Source: Oppiella nova (lineage: Eukaryota > Arthropoda > Arachnida > Sarcoptiformes > Oppiidae). From it: 37,747 bases of DNA. The translations under genes were made by a program, and so were the position numbers. Within the stretch, counting starts at the first letter, position 1, and each line of letters starts with the position of its first letter. The notes beneath the pieces are model-generated. The model ran no database searches and was not told the DNA's origin. It was given only the letters and a program-made list of their open reading frames with translations. Below, piece by piece: positions 1 through 11,287 of the stretch. The stretch lies in assembly GCA_905397405.1 (NCBI GenBank), contig CAJPVJ010000085.1:1-37747 (forward strand), in the 5' to 3' direction.

Positions 1-2
1 TC

Positions 3-131
3 CTGACGATGGACGCCGACGGGGTGGCCGTCAGCGCCGACTTCTACCTCCGACTCGCCGGCGATGGCAACCGAATGATGCAAAAGCAGATACCGTTGAC
101 TCAAACGCATCCCACGAAACACTACCCATAA
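3..131 (+). pseudogene. GC-rich exon-like fragment, unknown protein (copy 1)
   Basis: A 42-codon open frame ends at TAA (129-131). Its composition is clearly more GC-rich than the surrounding AT-rich DNA. The encoded peptide includes DGVAVSADFYLRLAGDGN followed by MMQKQIPL. An identical frame occurs at 4855-4983. It looks like the last coding exon of some gene captured by the duplication. No family is recognised, and the window edge cuts off anything upstream. In the second copy the upstream bases are ordinary AT-rich DNA, so no complete gene is present there. Confidence 0.35.
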
Positions 132-217
132 TGCCATATATGAGTCATTTAAACGGGTTTATAATGATTATAAAAGTCAACTAATTATAAGTTATTTATA
201 AATAAATATATTTCTTA

Positions 218-1090
218 GAAGGAATGTCCTTTATCAAAAGTAAAATTTATCATTTCTATAGCTATTATAGTATTCTGTATCATAATTATATTTAATTTCA
301 GTAAAAACTAAATTCCACTTGAGGCATATAACATTAAAATAATTATAATTAGTTTTAATTAATTAGCAAGCTATGTAATACTATTAATTCATATGTACTG
401 TATATGTATTAAAGTGTAGTGCAGTGCAGTGAAGTAAGAATATGGGGTCAAAAGGGCTAACAATTTTTTGTATTAAATTTATAATCAAATGAGGCAAGAT
501 AATATGATTAATACTTTTGTAAAATCTTCATTAAATACATGATAGCATACGCATCTTGCGACCACTCAAATATACTGTACACTACATTATCACTATTTTC
601 ACTTGTATGTAGATTATTACTACTAAAGGGTTCAAAACTTATTAATAGAAAATACATACATTATATTTGAGTAGTCGCAAGATGCGTTTGCAACCACGTA
701 TGCAATGAAGATTTGACAAATGTATTATTCATATTATCTTGCTTCAAATATTAAATATTAATTTTAATTATTTTAATGTTATATGCCTCAAGTGATCACT
801 TATATGTAGATTAGTTAATACTAAAGGGTTCAAAACTTATTAATAGAAAATACATACATTATATTTGAGTAGTCGCAACATGCGTTTGCAACCACGTATG
901 TAATGAAGATTTGACAAATGTATTATTCATATTATCTTGCTTCAAATATTAAATATTAATTTTAATTATTTTAATGTTATATGCCTCAAGTGGAATTTAG
1001 TTTTTACTGAAATTGAATCTAATTATGATACAGAATACTATAATATCTACAGAAATGATAAATTTTACTTTTGATAAGGGACATTCCTTC
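218..1090. mobile_element. Non-autonomous inverted-repeat DNA transposon, TTA target duplication
   Basis: The ends form an inverted repeat of about 130 bp (218-350 and 958-1090) starting GAAGGAATGTCC. The element is flanked by TTA on both sides (215-217 and 1091-1093). The duplicated locus at 5060-5090 has a single TTA and no insert, which gives an exact empty site. A 3-bp TTA duplication and long inverted repeats fit a PIF/Harbinger-type MITE (established TWA target preference). No transposase frame lies inside. The interior also contains a second inverted repeat (about 487-575 against 663-750) and a tandem pair of about 196 bp, so the element may be foldback-like. Its family is inferred from target duplication only. 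Confidence 0.8.
600..992. repeat. Tandem pair of about 196 bp inside the transposon
   Basis: 600-794 and 797-992 are near-identical direct repeats, each running from ACTT[AG]TATGTAG to GCCTCAAGTG. The right terminal inverted repeat of the element begins inside the second copy, so internal duplication of the subterminal region lengthened the element. Confidence 0.75.
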
Positions 1091-1448
1091 TTAAATAAAA
1101 GTTTTACAAAATATAAAGCGCTTGCAATATGTTTACTGTAATGTGAATCAATAACTGTCCCCATTGAATATAAATTGATCAGCCGGGTCTGGTCAACTAT
1201 TATATGAGCCATTTTTCTACTAGATAGTATTTGCACCAGTTTTAATTAATATTGAAACCTAATTTGTTTAGTAACATGAAACAATAAAACTTTTAATTAT
1301 CACTTAAATTTAATAAAATATTTTAGTATTTCTTATTCAATGCAACAGTTTTTGGCTAAACTTTTGATACATTACTGACTTTCACTCATAAACTGTAACA
1401 TAAAGTCTAATATTGAAAATTGTCAAATTAATAATTTGTTAGTTTTGT

Positions 1449-1529
1449 AATCATTTCGTGATTTTTGGGCAAATTTTACTTAAAATTGTGGATCGATTTG
1501 TATTATCATTGAATTGATTGTCACTCATA
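1449..1529 (+). promoter_or_regulatory. Conserved 5' leader of zinc-finger gene A
   Basis: The 80 bases before the ATG at 1530 align with those before the zinc-finger genes at 2923 and 34123. All begin AATCATTT[CT]GTGA and run to a run of Ts, then GAATTGATT and the start codon. A further conserved patch (TGAC...AAACTGTAA) lies about 70 bases upstream in all three. Conservation across paralogs marks it as the transcription start or 5' UTR region and supports the chosen start codon. No TATA box is obvious. Confidence 0.5.
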
Positions 1530-2607
1530 ATGAATATAAATTTAAACATGAATTCAATGTACAGTGGATTGAAGTCTAAACTCAATTTATTGTCAAATCT
1601 AAAGGCTTTTGATAACAATTTGTGTGAAACTAAGACTCAATTCATTGAGAACTCAATTGATTGTAGTTTTGGAGACAATAATGAATTGAATGACAAATTA
1701 ATTGATTTCAGAAATTGTCGAAAATTATTGACAATTAATGCCAATTATAATGACAACCAATTGAATGATGAATCGGAAGAGCACCGGGAGATACAGGGAT
1801 TGAATGAGTGGTGGACGAGAATAGTGGTGACCCGGAAGCACATGTGGTGTCAGAGGAGACACAAGAAGTGCAGACTTTGGACACAGAGGTCGACGACAGA
1901 GACAGAGATGAGACGGAAGGACCGGAAGAGGTGTCGAAAGAAGAAGAGGGCGGAGAGAGTGGTGTCGGAGAAGAGGATGACAGAGAAGACAGCGTTGATT
2001 GTGAACCGATTGCCAGCACTAGTAATTCGGGTGCTAAGAGTGTCTCCAATGAGCGCCCATTTGTGTGTTTTTGGCCAAATTGTGGCAAACGATTTGCACG
2101 AAAACATAATCTCAAAGAACACAAGAGTGCCGTCCATTTGAAGCTTAAAAGATTCAGGTGTGATGTCGAGGGTTGTGGTCAACGATTCGCTTATAAATCA
2201 CATCTCATCCGACACAAACTCAAGCATTCGGGAGAAAAGCCATTCAAATATGATTTCAGTGATTGTGGTAAATGTTTTGAACTAAAATCAGACTTAAATC
2301 GACACAATACTGCCGTTCATATGAAGGAAAAGAGATTTCAATGCGATTATAATGGATGTGAGCGACGGTTTTCACTGAAACAGACTTTAATTGTTCACAA
2401 AAGGATCCACTCGAGAGAGAAGCCGTTTGTCTGCGATGCATGGATTGCGACAAACGATTCTCACTGAAAATCAGTTTAAAAATACACAAAAATGCCGTTC
2501 ATTTGAAACTCAAACCATTTGTTTGTGACCACAAAGATTGTGGCAAATGTTTCACTCATCGGTCAAATTTGATAAGACATGAACGCAAACATTTGACGAA
2601 CAAATAA
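1530..2607 (+). pseudogene. C2H2 zinc-finger gene A, two frameshifts
   Basis: Intronless gene for a probable nuclear DNA-binding protein. The N-terminal module KSKLNLLSNLKAFDNNLCE is shared with the genes at 2923 and 34123, followed by an acidic, Glu/Asp-rich stretch and six C2H2 fingers joined by H(S)GEKPF- and HLKLK-type linkers. The first ATG matching the paralogs is at 1530. Two lesions break it. Near 1806 one G is missing compared with GGAGTGGTCGATGAG of gene C. At 2432-2448 only 11 rather than 12 bases separate the two cysteine codons of finger 5. Finger 3 has lost its first cysteine (KYDFSDC). The last frame runs on to TAA at 2605-2607. It is probably a decaying copy, but sequencing indels cannot be excluded. 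Confidence 0.75.
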
Positions 2608-2843
2608 ATATTTAAATTTCAAAAACCATTGGCTAATCACTTATTATGGTTAAGACATTTCTACGTTTAAGTAATTATTATGAATAAAAAATTTAATTTG
2701 AAATAACTTTTGTTTTAATTGAAATTATTTGATTGATTTCAATAGTAATTAAAGTATGAATAGAAAGCATGACTTGTATTGAACTGACAATACATGACAT
2801 AAACTGTAATTCAAGTCTTATGTTGAAAATCATACAAAAGTGC

Positions 2844-2922
2844 AATCATTTCGTGAGTTTTTATCACATTTTGCTTTAATTTTGTTGTGATTTGTGTTTA
2901 ATTGAATTGATTTGCATTCAAA
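2844..2922 (+). promoter_or_regulatory. Conserved 5' leader of zinc-finger gene B
   Basis: Paralogous to the leaders at 1449 and 34047: AATCATTTCGTGAG at 2844 leads into the ATG at 2923. Its presence 240 bases after the end of gene A indicates that gene B has its own promoter rather than being read through. Confidence 0.45.
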
Positions 2923-4045
<1,123 letters not shown>

Positions 4046-4852
4046 GTTAATTAGGATTACTGTTAAAACGCGTTGAATACTACAATAGTACCTGGTATAA
4101 CTTATATTCATTTTTATGTGAAATCAATCCTATGTTCATATTGCAGTAAAATATTTTCATACACTTTGAACAACTTTTTAATTGCTTTTATCGATTGAGA
4201 CAATTATTACATTACCAAAACTATTGATCTAAATTTATTCATATTTTTTTATAAAACTTTTTTATTAAGTATAGTAATCAAATTAATAAAAATTGAATTA
4301 AAATTATATGTAACTAAAGTCCACAGTTATAACTAATTATCAATAATTAATTTTTCTTATAAATTTTAGTATCGTGAAATCATTTGATTTTTTAAATTTT
4401 TTGATTCATTAAAAACTTTAATATCGCATTACTGTACTTTAAAAATATTGTGAAATAGTTTGTTTCAATTAAATTAATTGGTAATTTAAATAACTTTCAC
4501 AAACATTAATATACTGTATAACTTTAAAACTCAATCTATTAAATACTGGTATGAAAATTAAATTAATTCTTGAATACCGAATATTTATTTTCAGTTAATT
4601 AGACATTTTATTAAAACTGTGTAATAAAGTACTTATTTAGTGTTTATTAACTAGGTAAGTTAGTACATTTTAGAGTGCACTTCGAACTAAACTTTAGGAC
4701 TTTTCAACTAAAACTAGTTATAAGTGGAAATACATTATTATTACGTTATATTGTATGAATGGGAGGTGGAGATAAACAGCAATGTCCTTCAACATGTTCA
4801 TAACAGGATAGTTAAGTGCAGTTTGGTAATCATAAATAAAACTATGCTAACA
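4046..4852. other. AT-rich downstream region, no gene seen
   Basis: About 800 bases of AT-rich DNA repeated with roughly 95 percent identity (by eye) at 6088-6860. It holds no convincing open frame, RNA gene or inverted repeat. It is the 3' flank carried along by the tandem duplication. Confidence 0.6.
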
Positions 4853-4854
4853 TC

Positions 4855-4983
4855 CTGACGATGGACGCCGACGGGGTGGCCGTCAGCGCCGACTTCTACC
4901 TCCGACTCGCCGGCGATGGCAACCGAATGATGCAAAAGCAGATACCGTTGACTCAAACGCATCCCACGAAACACTACCCATAA
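4855..4983 (+). pseudogene. GC-rich exon-like fragment (copy 2)
   Basis: Second copy of the 42-codon GC-rich open frame seen at 3-131, with the same stop codon. It directly follows the unit-1 terminus TATGCTAACA with no splice acceptor or promoter evident, so it is probably a duplicated, non-functional exon piece. Confidence 0.35.
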
Positions 4984-5332
4984 TGCCATATATGAGTCAT
5001 TTAAACGGGTTTATAATGATTATAAAAGTCAACTAATTATAAGTTATTTATAAATAAATATATTTCTTAAATAAAAGTTTTACAAAATATAAAGCGCTTG
5101 CAATATGTTTACTGTAATGTGAATCAATAACTGTCCATTGAATATAAATGGATCAGCCGGGTCTGGTCAACTATTATATGAGCCATTTTTCTACTAGATA
5201 GTATTTGCACCAGTTTTAATTAATATTGAAACCTAATTTGTTTAGTAACATGAAACAATAAAACTTTTAATTATAACTTAAATTTAATAAAATATTTTAG
5301 TATTTCTTATTCAATGCAACACAATGGGAGAC

Positions 5333-6087
5333 TGAAGATCGCAACCATTTGGAGACAATAGAAGAGCCGACCGATAGACAAGAGATGCCGTTGTATTGGA
5401 GGCACAGGAGGGCGGGTGTGGTGTCAGAGATGGACGCATAGAGACACCAGAACTGGAGGAAGAGGATGACAGAGAAGGCAGTGGTTATTGTGAACCCATT
5501 GCCAGCACTAGTAGTTCTGGTGATGATAGTGTCGGCAATGAGCGCCCATTTGTGTGTTTATATCCCGATTGTGGCAAACGATTCACCCGTAAGTCAACTC
5601 TCAATCGACACAAACGCCTGCATTCGGGAGAAAAGCCATTCAAATGTGATTACAGTGATTGCGGTCAATGTTTCGCACCAAAAAATATTTTAAATCGACA
5701 TAAAAGTGTCGTTCATTTGAATGAAAAGAGATTTCAATTCGATTATAAGGGATGTGGTCAGAGGTTTGAGAAGGATATGCATTTAAATCGTCACAAACGG
5801 GTCCACTCGGGAGAGAAGCCGTTTGTCTGCGATGCATGGATTGTGACAAACGATTCTCACAGAAAACCAATTTAAAAAGACACAAAAATGCCGTTCATTT
5901 GAAACTCAAACCATTCGTTTGTAATGAAGACAATTGCGGACAAAAATTTGCCACAAAATCAGGTCTCATTGAACACAATCGCATTCATTCGGGAGAAAAG
6001 CCTTACGTTTGTGAACACAATAATTGCGGCCAAAGTTTTAAAGGTCGTGCAAATTATAGTCGATACAAAAGGTTCAAACATTTATAA
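5333..6087 (+). pseudogene. 5'-truncated C2H2 zinc-finger gene (unit 2 copy of gene B)
   Basis: This copy lacks the promoter, start codon and N-terminal module removed by the unit-2 deletion. It begins within the acidic linker (GAAGATCGCAACC at 5334), and a further 52-base deletion relative to gene B follows near 5385. An open frame from about 5396 covers three and a half fingers. Finger 3 has lost its first cysteine (QFDYKGC), and an 11-base cysteine knuckle at 5831-5841 shifts the frame. The remaining two fingers read from 5836 to TAA at 6085-6087, the last one with HXXXH changed by Tyr for His (RYKRF). It is a clear pseudogene fragment. Confidence 0.85.
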
Positions 6088-6991
6088 GTTAATTAGGATT
6101 ACTGTTAAAACGCATTGAATACTACAATAGTATAATTTATATTCATTTTTATGTGAAATCAATCCTATGTTCATATTTCAGTAAAACATTTTCTTACACT
6201 TTTTAATTGCTGTTATCGATTGAGACAATGATTACATTACCAACACTATTGATCTGAAATTCATAATTTTTTTATAAAACTTTTTTATTAAGTATAGTAA
6301 TCAAATTAATAAAAATTGAATTAAAATTATATGTAACTAAAGTCCACATCAATAACTAATTATCAATAATTAATTTTTGTTAAATTTTGGTATCGTCAAA
6401 TCATTTGATTTTATTAAAAACTTAATATCACATTACTTTTAAAATATTGTGAAATAGTTTGTTTCAATTAAATTAATTGGTAATTTAAATAACTTTCACA
6501 AACATTAATATATAATGATATATCATAAACTTTCAAACTCAATCTATTAAATACTGGTATGAAAATTAAATTAATTCTTGAATACCGAATATTTATTTTC
6601 AGTTAATTAGACATTTTATTAAAACTGTGTAATAAAGTGCTTATTTAGTGTTTATTAACTAGGTAAGTTAGTACATTTTAGAGTGCACTTCGAACTAAAC
6701 TTTAGGACTTTTCAACTAAAACTAGTTATAAATGGAAATACATTATTATTACGTTATATTGTATGAATGGGAGGTGGAGATAAACAGCAATGTCCTTCAA
6801 CATGTTCATAACAGGATAGTTAAGTGCAGTTTGGTAATCATAAATAAAACTATGCTAACAGGCCTTTCATTGCATTTATAACACTGCAATCATTTTACTT
6901 TTCATATTACGTTAAGTGTTTTATATTTTGATGATTTTTGTGTGAATGTTCCTATGAATTAAATAAAGTTTACATTAATTGTGTACCAAAA
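6088..6991. other. Non-coding flank and upstream region of the plus-strand epoxide hydrolase fragment
   Basis: 6088-6860 is the duplicated AT-rich flank described at 4046. 6861-6991 is unique AT-rich sequence immediately upstream of the ATG at 6992 and could hold its promoter. No other feature is seen. Confidence 0.5.
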
Positions 6992-7511
6992 ATGAGTAGC
7001 AAATCAAATAGTCCTGCATTTGATGAGAAAGTCCCTTTAGTGGCCAGAGTTGTGGTCAACTTATTAGCCGTATTCTATGGGTTTCTGGTGTCATGTTATC
7101 TCACAATCAGTATAATCAAGAATAGGAGCAGTTTTTTCCAGAAAAAGCGTCGGGATGTGCCCCCGGACTGCCTCAAAGACCCCGCACAGGGTTTCTGGTG
7201 TCATGTTATCTCACAATCAGTATAATCAAGAATAGGAGCAGTTTTTTCCAGAAAAAGCGTCGGGATGTGCCCCCGGACTGCCTCAAAGACCCCGCTCTGG
7301 GAACCCATCACTTCATACAACTTAAAGTATGAGAAATTTATTTTTAAAATAGATTAATACTTAAAATTAAACTTATATTTTATAATCACTTCATTATAAG
7401 GACATAAAAATGCATTACGTATCGAAAGGCGATGAAAATAAACAGTTAATGCTTTTCATTCACGGATTCCCGGAGTTCTGGTACTCGTGGAGGCATCAGA
7501 TGAAAGAGTTC
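6992..7511 (+). pseudogene. Epoxide hydrolase fragment (exon 1 with internal duplication, start of exon 2)
   Basis: The ATG at 6992 opens a membrane-anchor exon like that of the intact gene at 9280: a hydrophobic segment with FYGFLVSCYLTISIIKNR, then KKRRDVPPDCLKDPA. A 110-bp stretch is then repeated in tandem, which shifts the frame and ends translation at 7225. The second copy continues to a normal exon end (CTTAAA, donor at 7327). Exon 2 starts at 7401 with MHYVSKGDENKQ and the HGFPEFWYSW oxyanion-hole motif, then stops abruptly at 7511 inside the sequence, where an inverted block copied from the 11048-11173 region begins. Exon 2 is almost identical to that of the gene at 10082-10966. No active site is encoded. 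It is either a pseudogene or an assembly piece belonging to that gene. Confidence 0.8.
7079..7295. repeat. 110-bp tandem duplication inside an exon
   Basis: The block starting GGGTTTCTGGTGTCATG at 7079 is repeated at 7189 and ends CCCCGC in both copies. The offset is 110 bases, not a multiple of three, so the second copy is out of frame with the first. The two copies look identical by eye, which suggests a very recent event or an assembly error. Confidence 0.8.
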
Positions 7512-7514
7512 GAT

Positions 7515-7640
7515 GACTTTCAATGGGAGAGCACGTGATTCATACGACAAACAATAAACACAATAAACAGGGTCTCACACGCTGTACGACACAGTTATTA
7601 CGTCCACTACAGTCTATAATCGATATAAAGTGCAATGTTG
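7515..7640. repeat. Inverted copy of the 11048-11173 block
   Basis: These 126 bases are the reverse complement of 11048-11173, the region just upstream of the AT-hook gene. They fuse directly to a broken epoxide hydrolase exon. The partner at 11048 likewise abuts an epoxide hydrolase exon end, across a single N at 11047. The arrangement marks an inversion, or an assembly chimera, with one breakpoint in this block. Confidence 0.85.
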
Positions 7641-8109
7641 CCAATACAGACAACTTTTGATAAACCCATTTGGAAGTAGTTATTTGAAATGAAATTATCA
7701 GGTTATATTTATTTATACTAATTGTAATTATAAAGTGTTAGAAATATATTTGGATACTACATATTTAAATTTAAAACTTTAATGTCTATTAACGTTAAGG
7801 TAAACTGTATAAGTTAACAAGCATACAGAATTGGCCCCCACACCCACCCTTTGTCAATGATAATTCTGCGTAAATCAACTAGGTAATTGTGATTTAACTA
7901 GATTATTCCATATATTCGCGTTTAAATTCATTTAATACAAACTTTATTTAATAATCCAATTCACAAATCAATGAATTTTATTCACACATTACTATCAAAG
8001 TGTATACAAATTGCTATATTATAGTAAATTTAATACAATTCTCTACAGTATAACATAAAAAGCACAGAATAATTACAATCAAAAAGCAATTTATAAAACT
8101 TTATTTAAA
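7641..8109. other. AT-rich intergenic region, no gene seen
   Basis: No open frame or structured repeat is seen. The right end holds the 3' UTR of the minus-strand gene at 8110-9280. Confidence 0.5.
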
Positions 8110-9280
8110 CTATTTTTTCCTGGACTCCAACCACTCCCTCATATACTTGTTGACGAGCACCGGGCGCTCCATTTGCGTCCAATGCGAGCACTTATCGATG
8201 TACTTAACCTCTAAGTCATCCACATATTTGTGGGCCGCGGCTAACGGTGTCGTCAAATACTTATCGCCAGTTCCTAAGTACACAAAAAATACATTAAAAC
8301 CTAAATCTCAATAAAAAAAAACCTAAAAACTTTACCCCAAATAGTGAGCGTAGGCGTTTTAATTTGATAACTCTTAGGGTGCTGTAAGGGGTAGCGCCTG
8401 ACCACCGCCCGGTACCAGTTGAGGGGTCCCGTGAAGCCATGCTTCTGGAACTGGTACTTATAGGCCTCCATGTGCTCGGCGGACAACAGGGGCTTCTCAT
8501 CCCAGGTCCTCATAACGTAGTCAAAGAGGTAGTAATCGTTGCTTTGCATTGCAAACTCCGGGAGGTACGGCAGGTTATAGAAGCTCATGTACCACGAGTA
8601 CCACAATTGCTTCCAACCGGCCGACCGCGTCATCAGTGGGTGCGGACTATTGATGATTATATTCTTGTCCACCATTTCGGGGTATTTGGCGACAAATCGC
8701 CAACCGATGGCACCGCCGAAGTCGTGCGAAACGATCACTATTTTAGTCTTATTGAGCGCTTCCAGCAGTTGTCTGGTGTCCTCGACAATCAGGTCGAGGG
8801 TGTAGTTGTGAGCGCCGCTAGGTTTTTCTGTATCGCCATATCCCCGGTTGTCCACTGCGATCACGTGATAGTCTTTGGCGAACTCTTCCATTTGATTCCT
8901 CCAGGAGTACCACAACTCAGGGCAGCCGTGGATGAAAAGCATTGTCTGATTGTTTTCATCGCCTTTCGACACGTAATGCATTTTAATGTCCTTTTAATGA
9001 ATTGATTTTACATTTTAAATGTAGTTATGAATTGATTGTCACTTACTTTAAGTTGTATGAAGTGATGAGTTCCGTGCGATGGGTCGTACAGACACTTTGG
9101 TGGCACATCCCGGCGCTTATGCTGAAAGAATTTACTCCGATTCCTAATTATACTGAATATGAGATAACACGACACGAATAGACCATATATTATTGACAAT
9201 AGCCAGGTCTTGATTTTCATAGACACTGGAACTTCTTGTGCAGGGATTCCCTTAGCAGTACCATTGACTTGGGAACTCAT
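8110..9280 (-). CDS. Epoxide hydrolase, EPHX4-like, membrane-anchored
   Basis: An intact three-exon gene of 350 residues: exons 9280-9047, 8990-8336 and 8273-8110, with introns of 56 and 62 nt, all GT-AG and in frame. An N-terminal hydrophobic anchor (WLLSIIYGLFVSCYLIF, about residues 29-45) is followed by an alpha/beta-hydrolase domain. The domain has HGCP (99-102), nucleophile Asp168 in VSHDFGGAIGW, a cap tyrosine in NWYRA, acid Asp300 in GTGDKYL and His327 in CSHWTQ. The family hydrolyses epoxides to diols. The anchor suggests ER-membrane location, as for microsomal EPHX3/EPHX4-type enzymes. The substrate is not evident; lipid epoxides or juvenile-hormone-like molecules are possible. ATG 9280 is chosen because the only upstream in-frame start would be TTG. 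Confidence 0.92.
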
Positions 9281-10081
9281 TTTGTCCAAAAATTAGTTTT
9301 AAACACGTTTAACACAAAATGCAAAATGAGTTTTGTTTAGCGATTAGTAATTAAATAGTATTTGTAAAGAAATGGATTGTTAGTGCAAACCCTAATTACA
9401 AACATTATAAACAATTATCTATTGATTTTGATTCAATGTCCTAAACATTTCATACAAATGTACTAAACTGTTGTAAACTTTTATCAATTTACTGCATTGC
9501 AAACAGTTATATAAAAAATTATTTCGAAACCTTGATTTAAGTTAGTACAGTTTTGTTGAATCTAACATGCTTAGTTATTATATCATAATTTTCTTTACAA
9601 TTGCATATCTTAACCATCTGTAAAATTAGATAAATATTTTCATAACTTAACGCTTATTTTAAAAATAGTCAGACACACTTTTTATGTATTTATGGAAATA
9701 TTGTGTATAGTTTTGAATCAAAACTTTTGATAAGCCCTTGAAGGTCAGTCAGGATATTACGATAATACTGTAACTGCATTACGATTAAGCCATTGTTTAG
9801 CATTTAATACTGAATTTGGTTAACACTAACACTAATATCCAAAATCATGAGTCATGACTATGAATAAATTAATTATAAACATAATTCCTAAAACAAATAT
9901 ACTAACATGTACATAGTTTGAAAATAAATGACAAACTCGGTTTTAATCAATATTGTAAAAATGTTTAACATTTGTTTTATTAAATTAAACAATTAATCCA
10001 AACACAATCAAAAACCTCTTTCGAATAGAAAAACTATTTTACAAACAAAATAGATTTTAATATTAAGTAAAACTAATACAA
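9281..10081. other. Intergenic region between two epoxide hydrolases, no gene seen
   Basis: AT-rich DNA containing the probable promoter of the gene starting at 9280 and the 3' flank of the gene ending at 10082. No TATA box was recognised with confidence, and no conserved block is shared with the other epoxide hydrolase loci. Confidence 0.45.
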
Positions 10082-10966
10082 CTATTTCTTGGCCAAGAAT
10101 TGTCTCATATATTGGTTGACCAGATCCGGCTGATCCATTTGTGTCCAATGGGAGCAGTTCTCGATGTAATGCAGTGTCAGGTCATCCACGTGCTCATGGA
10201 CTTGGGCTAACTGTGAGGTCAGGTATCTGTCTTTCTTACCTACAAATCAATACAAAAATCAATTAATTCCCAAAACAAACCACATATTAATAAGTCAATT
10301 AATACCCCAAATATGTAGCGTGGGCATTTTAATCTGAAAACTCTTAGGATGTGGATATTTGGGAGGCAACCGGTGTATGAGTGCCCTGTACCAATTCAAT
10401 GGTGCTGTCAATCCATTCTTCTGGAACGTGTACTTATATGCCTCCATCTGGCTGTCCGGCAACAGTGGCCTCCCGTCCCCATTGATGAACGCGTTGTCAA
10501 ACATGTAGAAGTCATTGGCCCCCATTGCAAACTCCGGCAGCACCGGTAGGCTATTGAACAACATATACCACGAGTAGAAAAACTGTTTCAAACTGCGCTT
10601 CCGGAACATAGCCGGATGCGGGCTATTGATGATCACCAGCTTCTGGACCAACTCGGGATACTTGGCCGCCATTCCCCACCCGATGGCACCGCCCCAGTCG
10701 TGGGCCACAAGAATAATGTTCTTTTTGTTGAGGGCTTCGATGAATTCTCGCGTGTCTTCGACCAATCGGTCGACAGTATAGTTCTGAGCGCCGGTAGGTT
10801 TGTCTGTGTCTCCATATCCCCTGTTGTCCACTGCGATCACGTGATAGTCTTTGGCGAACTCTTTCATCTGATGCCTCCACGAGTACCAGAACTCCGGGAA
10901 TCCGTGAATGAAAAGCATTAACTGTTTGTTTTCATCGCCTTTCGATACGTAATGCATTTTTATGTC
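10082..10966 (-). CDS. Epoxide hydrolase, EPHX4-like, first exon missing
   Basis: Exons at 10966-10306 and 10239-10082 join in frame to give 272 residues of a complete catalytic domain. It has HGFPEFWYSW, nucleophile Asp in VAHDWGGAIGW, NWYRA, acid Asp in GKKDRYL and catalytic His in CSHWTQ. It resembles the neighbour at 8110-9280 in gene structure and sequence. Upstream of exon 2 a normal intron leads back to only the last six bases of exon 1 (11046-11041), after which come a single N and foreign sequence, so the membrane-anchor exon is absent. The missing exon may be the one at 6992-7326. If transcribed as it stands, translation could start at the ATG encoding MHYVSKG (10957), giving a soluble protein. 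Confidence 0.85.
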
Positions 10967-11046
10967 CTTTTAATGAAGTGATTATCAAATATAAGTTTAA
11001 TTTTAATTATTAATTTATTTTAGAAATATTTTTCTCATACTTTAAG

Positions 11047-11047
11047 N
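11047..11047. other. Unresolved base at a rearrangement junction
   Basis: The only ambiguous base in the window. It sits exactly between the truncated exon 1 of the epoxide hydrolase (CTTAAA on the minus strand) and the block inverted at 7515-7640. This is the position where an assembler or gap-filler would join two contigs. Confidence 0.9.
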
Positions 11048-11173
11048 CAACATTGCACTTTATATCGATTATAGACTGTAGTGGACGTAATAACTGTGTC
11101 GTACAGCGTGTGAGACCCTGTTTATTGTGTTTATTGTTTGTCGTATGAATCACGTGCTCTCCCATTGAAAGTC
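11048..11173. repeat. Inverted partner of 7515-7640
   Basis: The 126-base block whose reverse complement occurs at 7515-7640. Here it leads into the upstream region of the AT-hook gene without interruption, so this is probably the original location. Confidence 0.85.
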
Positions 11174-11287
11174 AAAGTATTATTTGAAACAAAAAGTCAT
11201 ATTTTTTGCACACTTTTCGCGTCCAAAACGCGTCGAGAGATTATCGCCGATAAGTAGACGGCATTGAAATCACGTGACAAACACGTG
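11151..11287 (+). promoter_or_regulatory. Three CACGTG E-boxes upstream of the AT-hook gene
   Basis: CACGTG occurs at 11151-11156, 11271-11276 (within ATCACGTGAC) and 11282-11287 (within ACACGTGG), 160-300 bases before the ATG at 11450. The hexamer is the established binding core of bHLH-zip factors such as USF, Max/Myc and MiT/TFE. Three copies within 137 bases suggest a promoter element, but function is inferred only from motif and position. The first copy is also present in the inverted block at about 7536. Confidence 0.4.

Larger units (their letters stand above)
4853..6860. repeat. Tandem duplication, unit 2 (shortened)
   Basis: This is the second copy of the unit that starts at base 1. 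It matches unit 1 through its left end, shows the unoccupied transposon insertion site (around 5067-5069), then follows unit 1 bases 1091-1346. At about 5321 it jumps to sequence equivalent to about 3226 of unit 1, so roughly 1.9 kb is missing. The remainder matches the 3' half of the second zinc-finger gene and its AT-rich downstream region. Small indels and substitutions distinguish the copies, so this is not a simple repeat of the same reads. Confidence 0.85.

Noticed and set aside
997-1236. Minus-strand frame of 79 codons overlapping the transposon end
   Set aside because: It crosses the transposon boundary and its terminal inverted repeat, with no similarity to a transposase. Not a gene.
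1735-2124. Ser-rich minus-strand frame opposite zinc-finger gene A
   Set aside because: Complement of the acidic Glu/Asp region (GAG/GAC read backwards gives Ser and Leu). The same shadow occurs opposite gene C.
8439-9005. Long plus-strand open frame (188 codons) over the epoxide hydrolase
   Set aside because: It is antisense to exon 2 of a clearly conserved hydrolase, has no family resemblance, and its openness follows from the codon pattern of the real gene.
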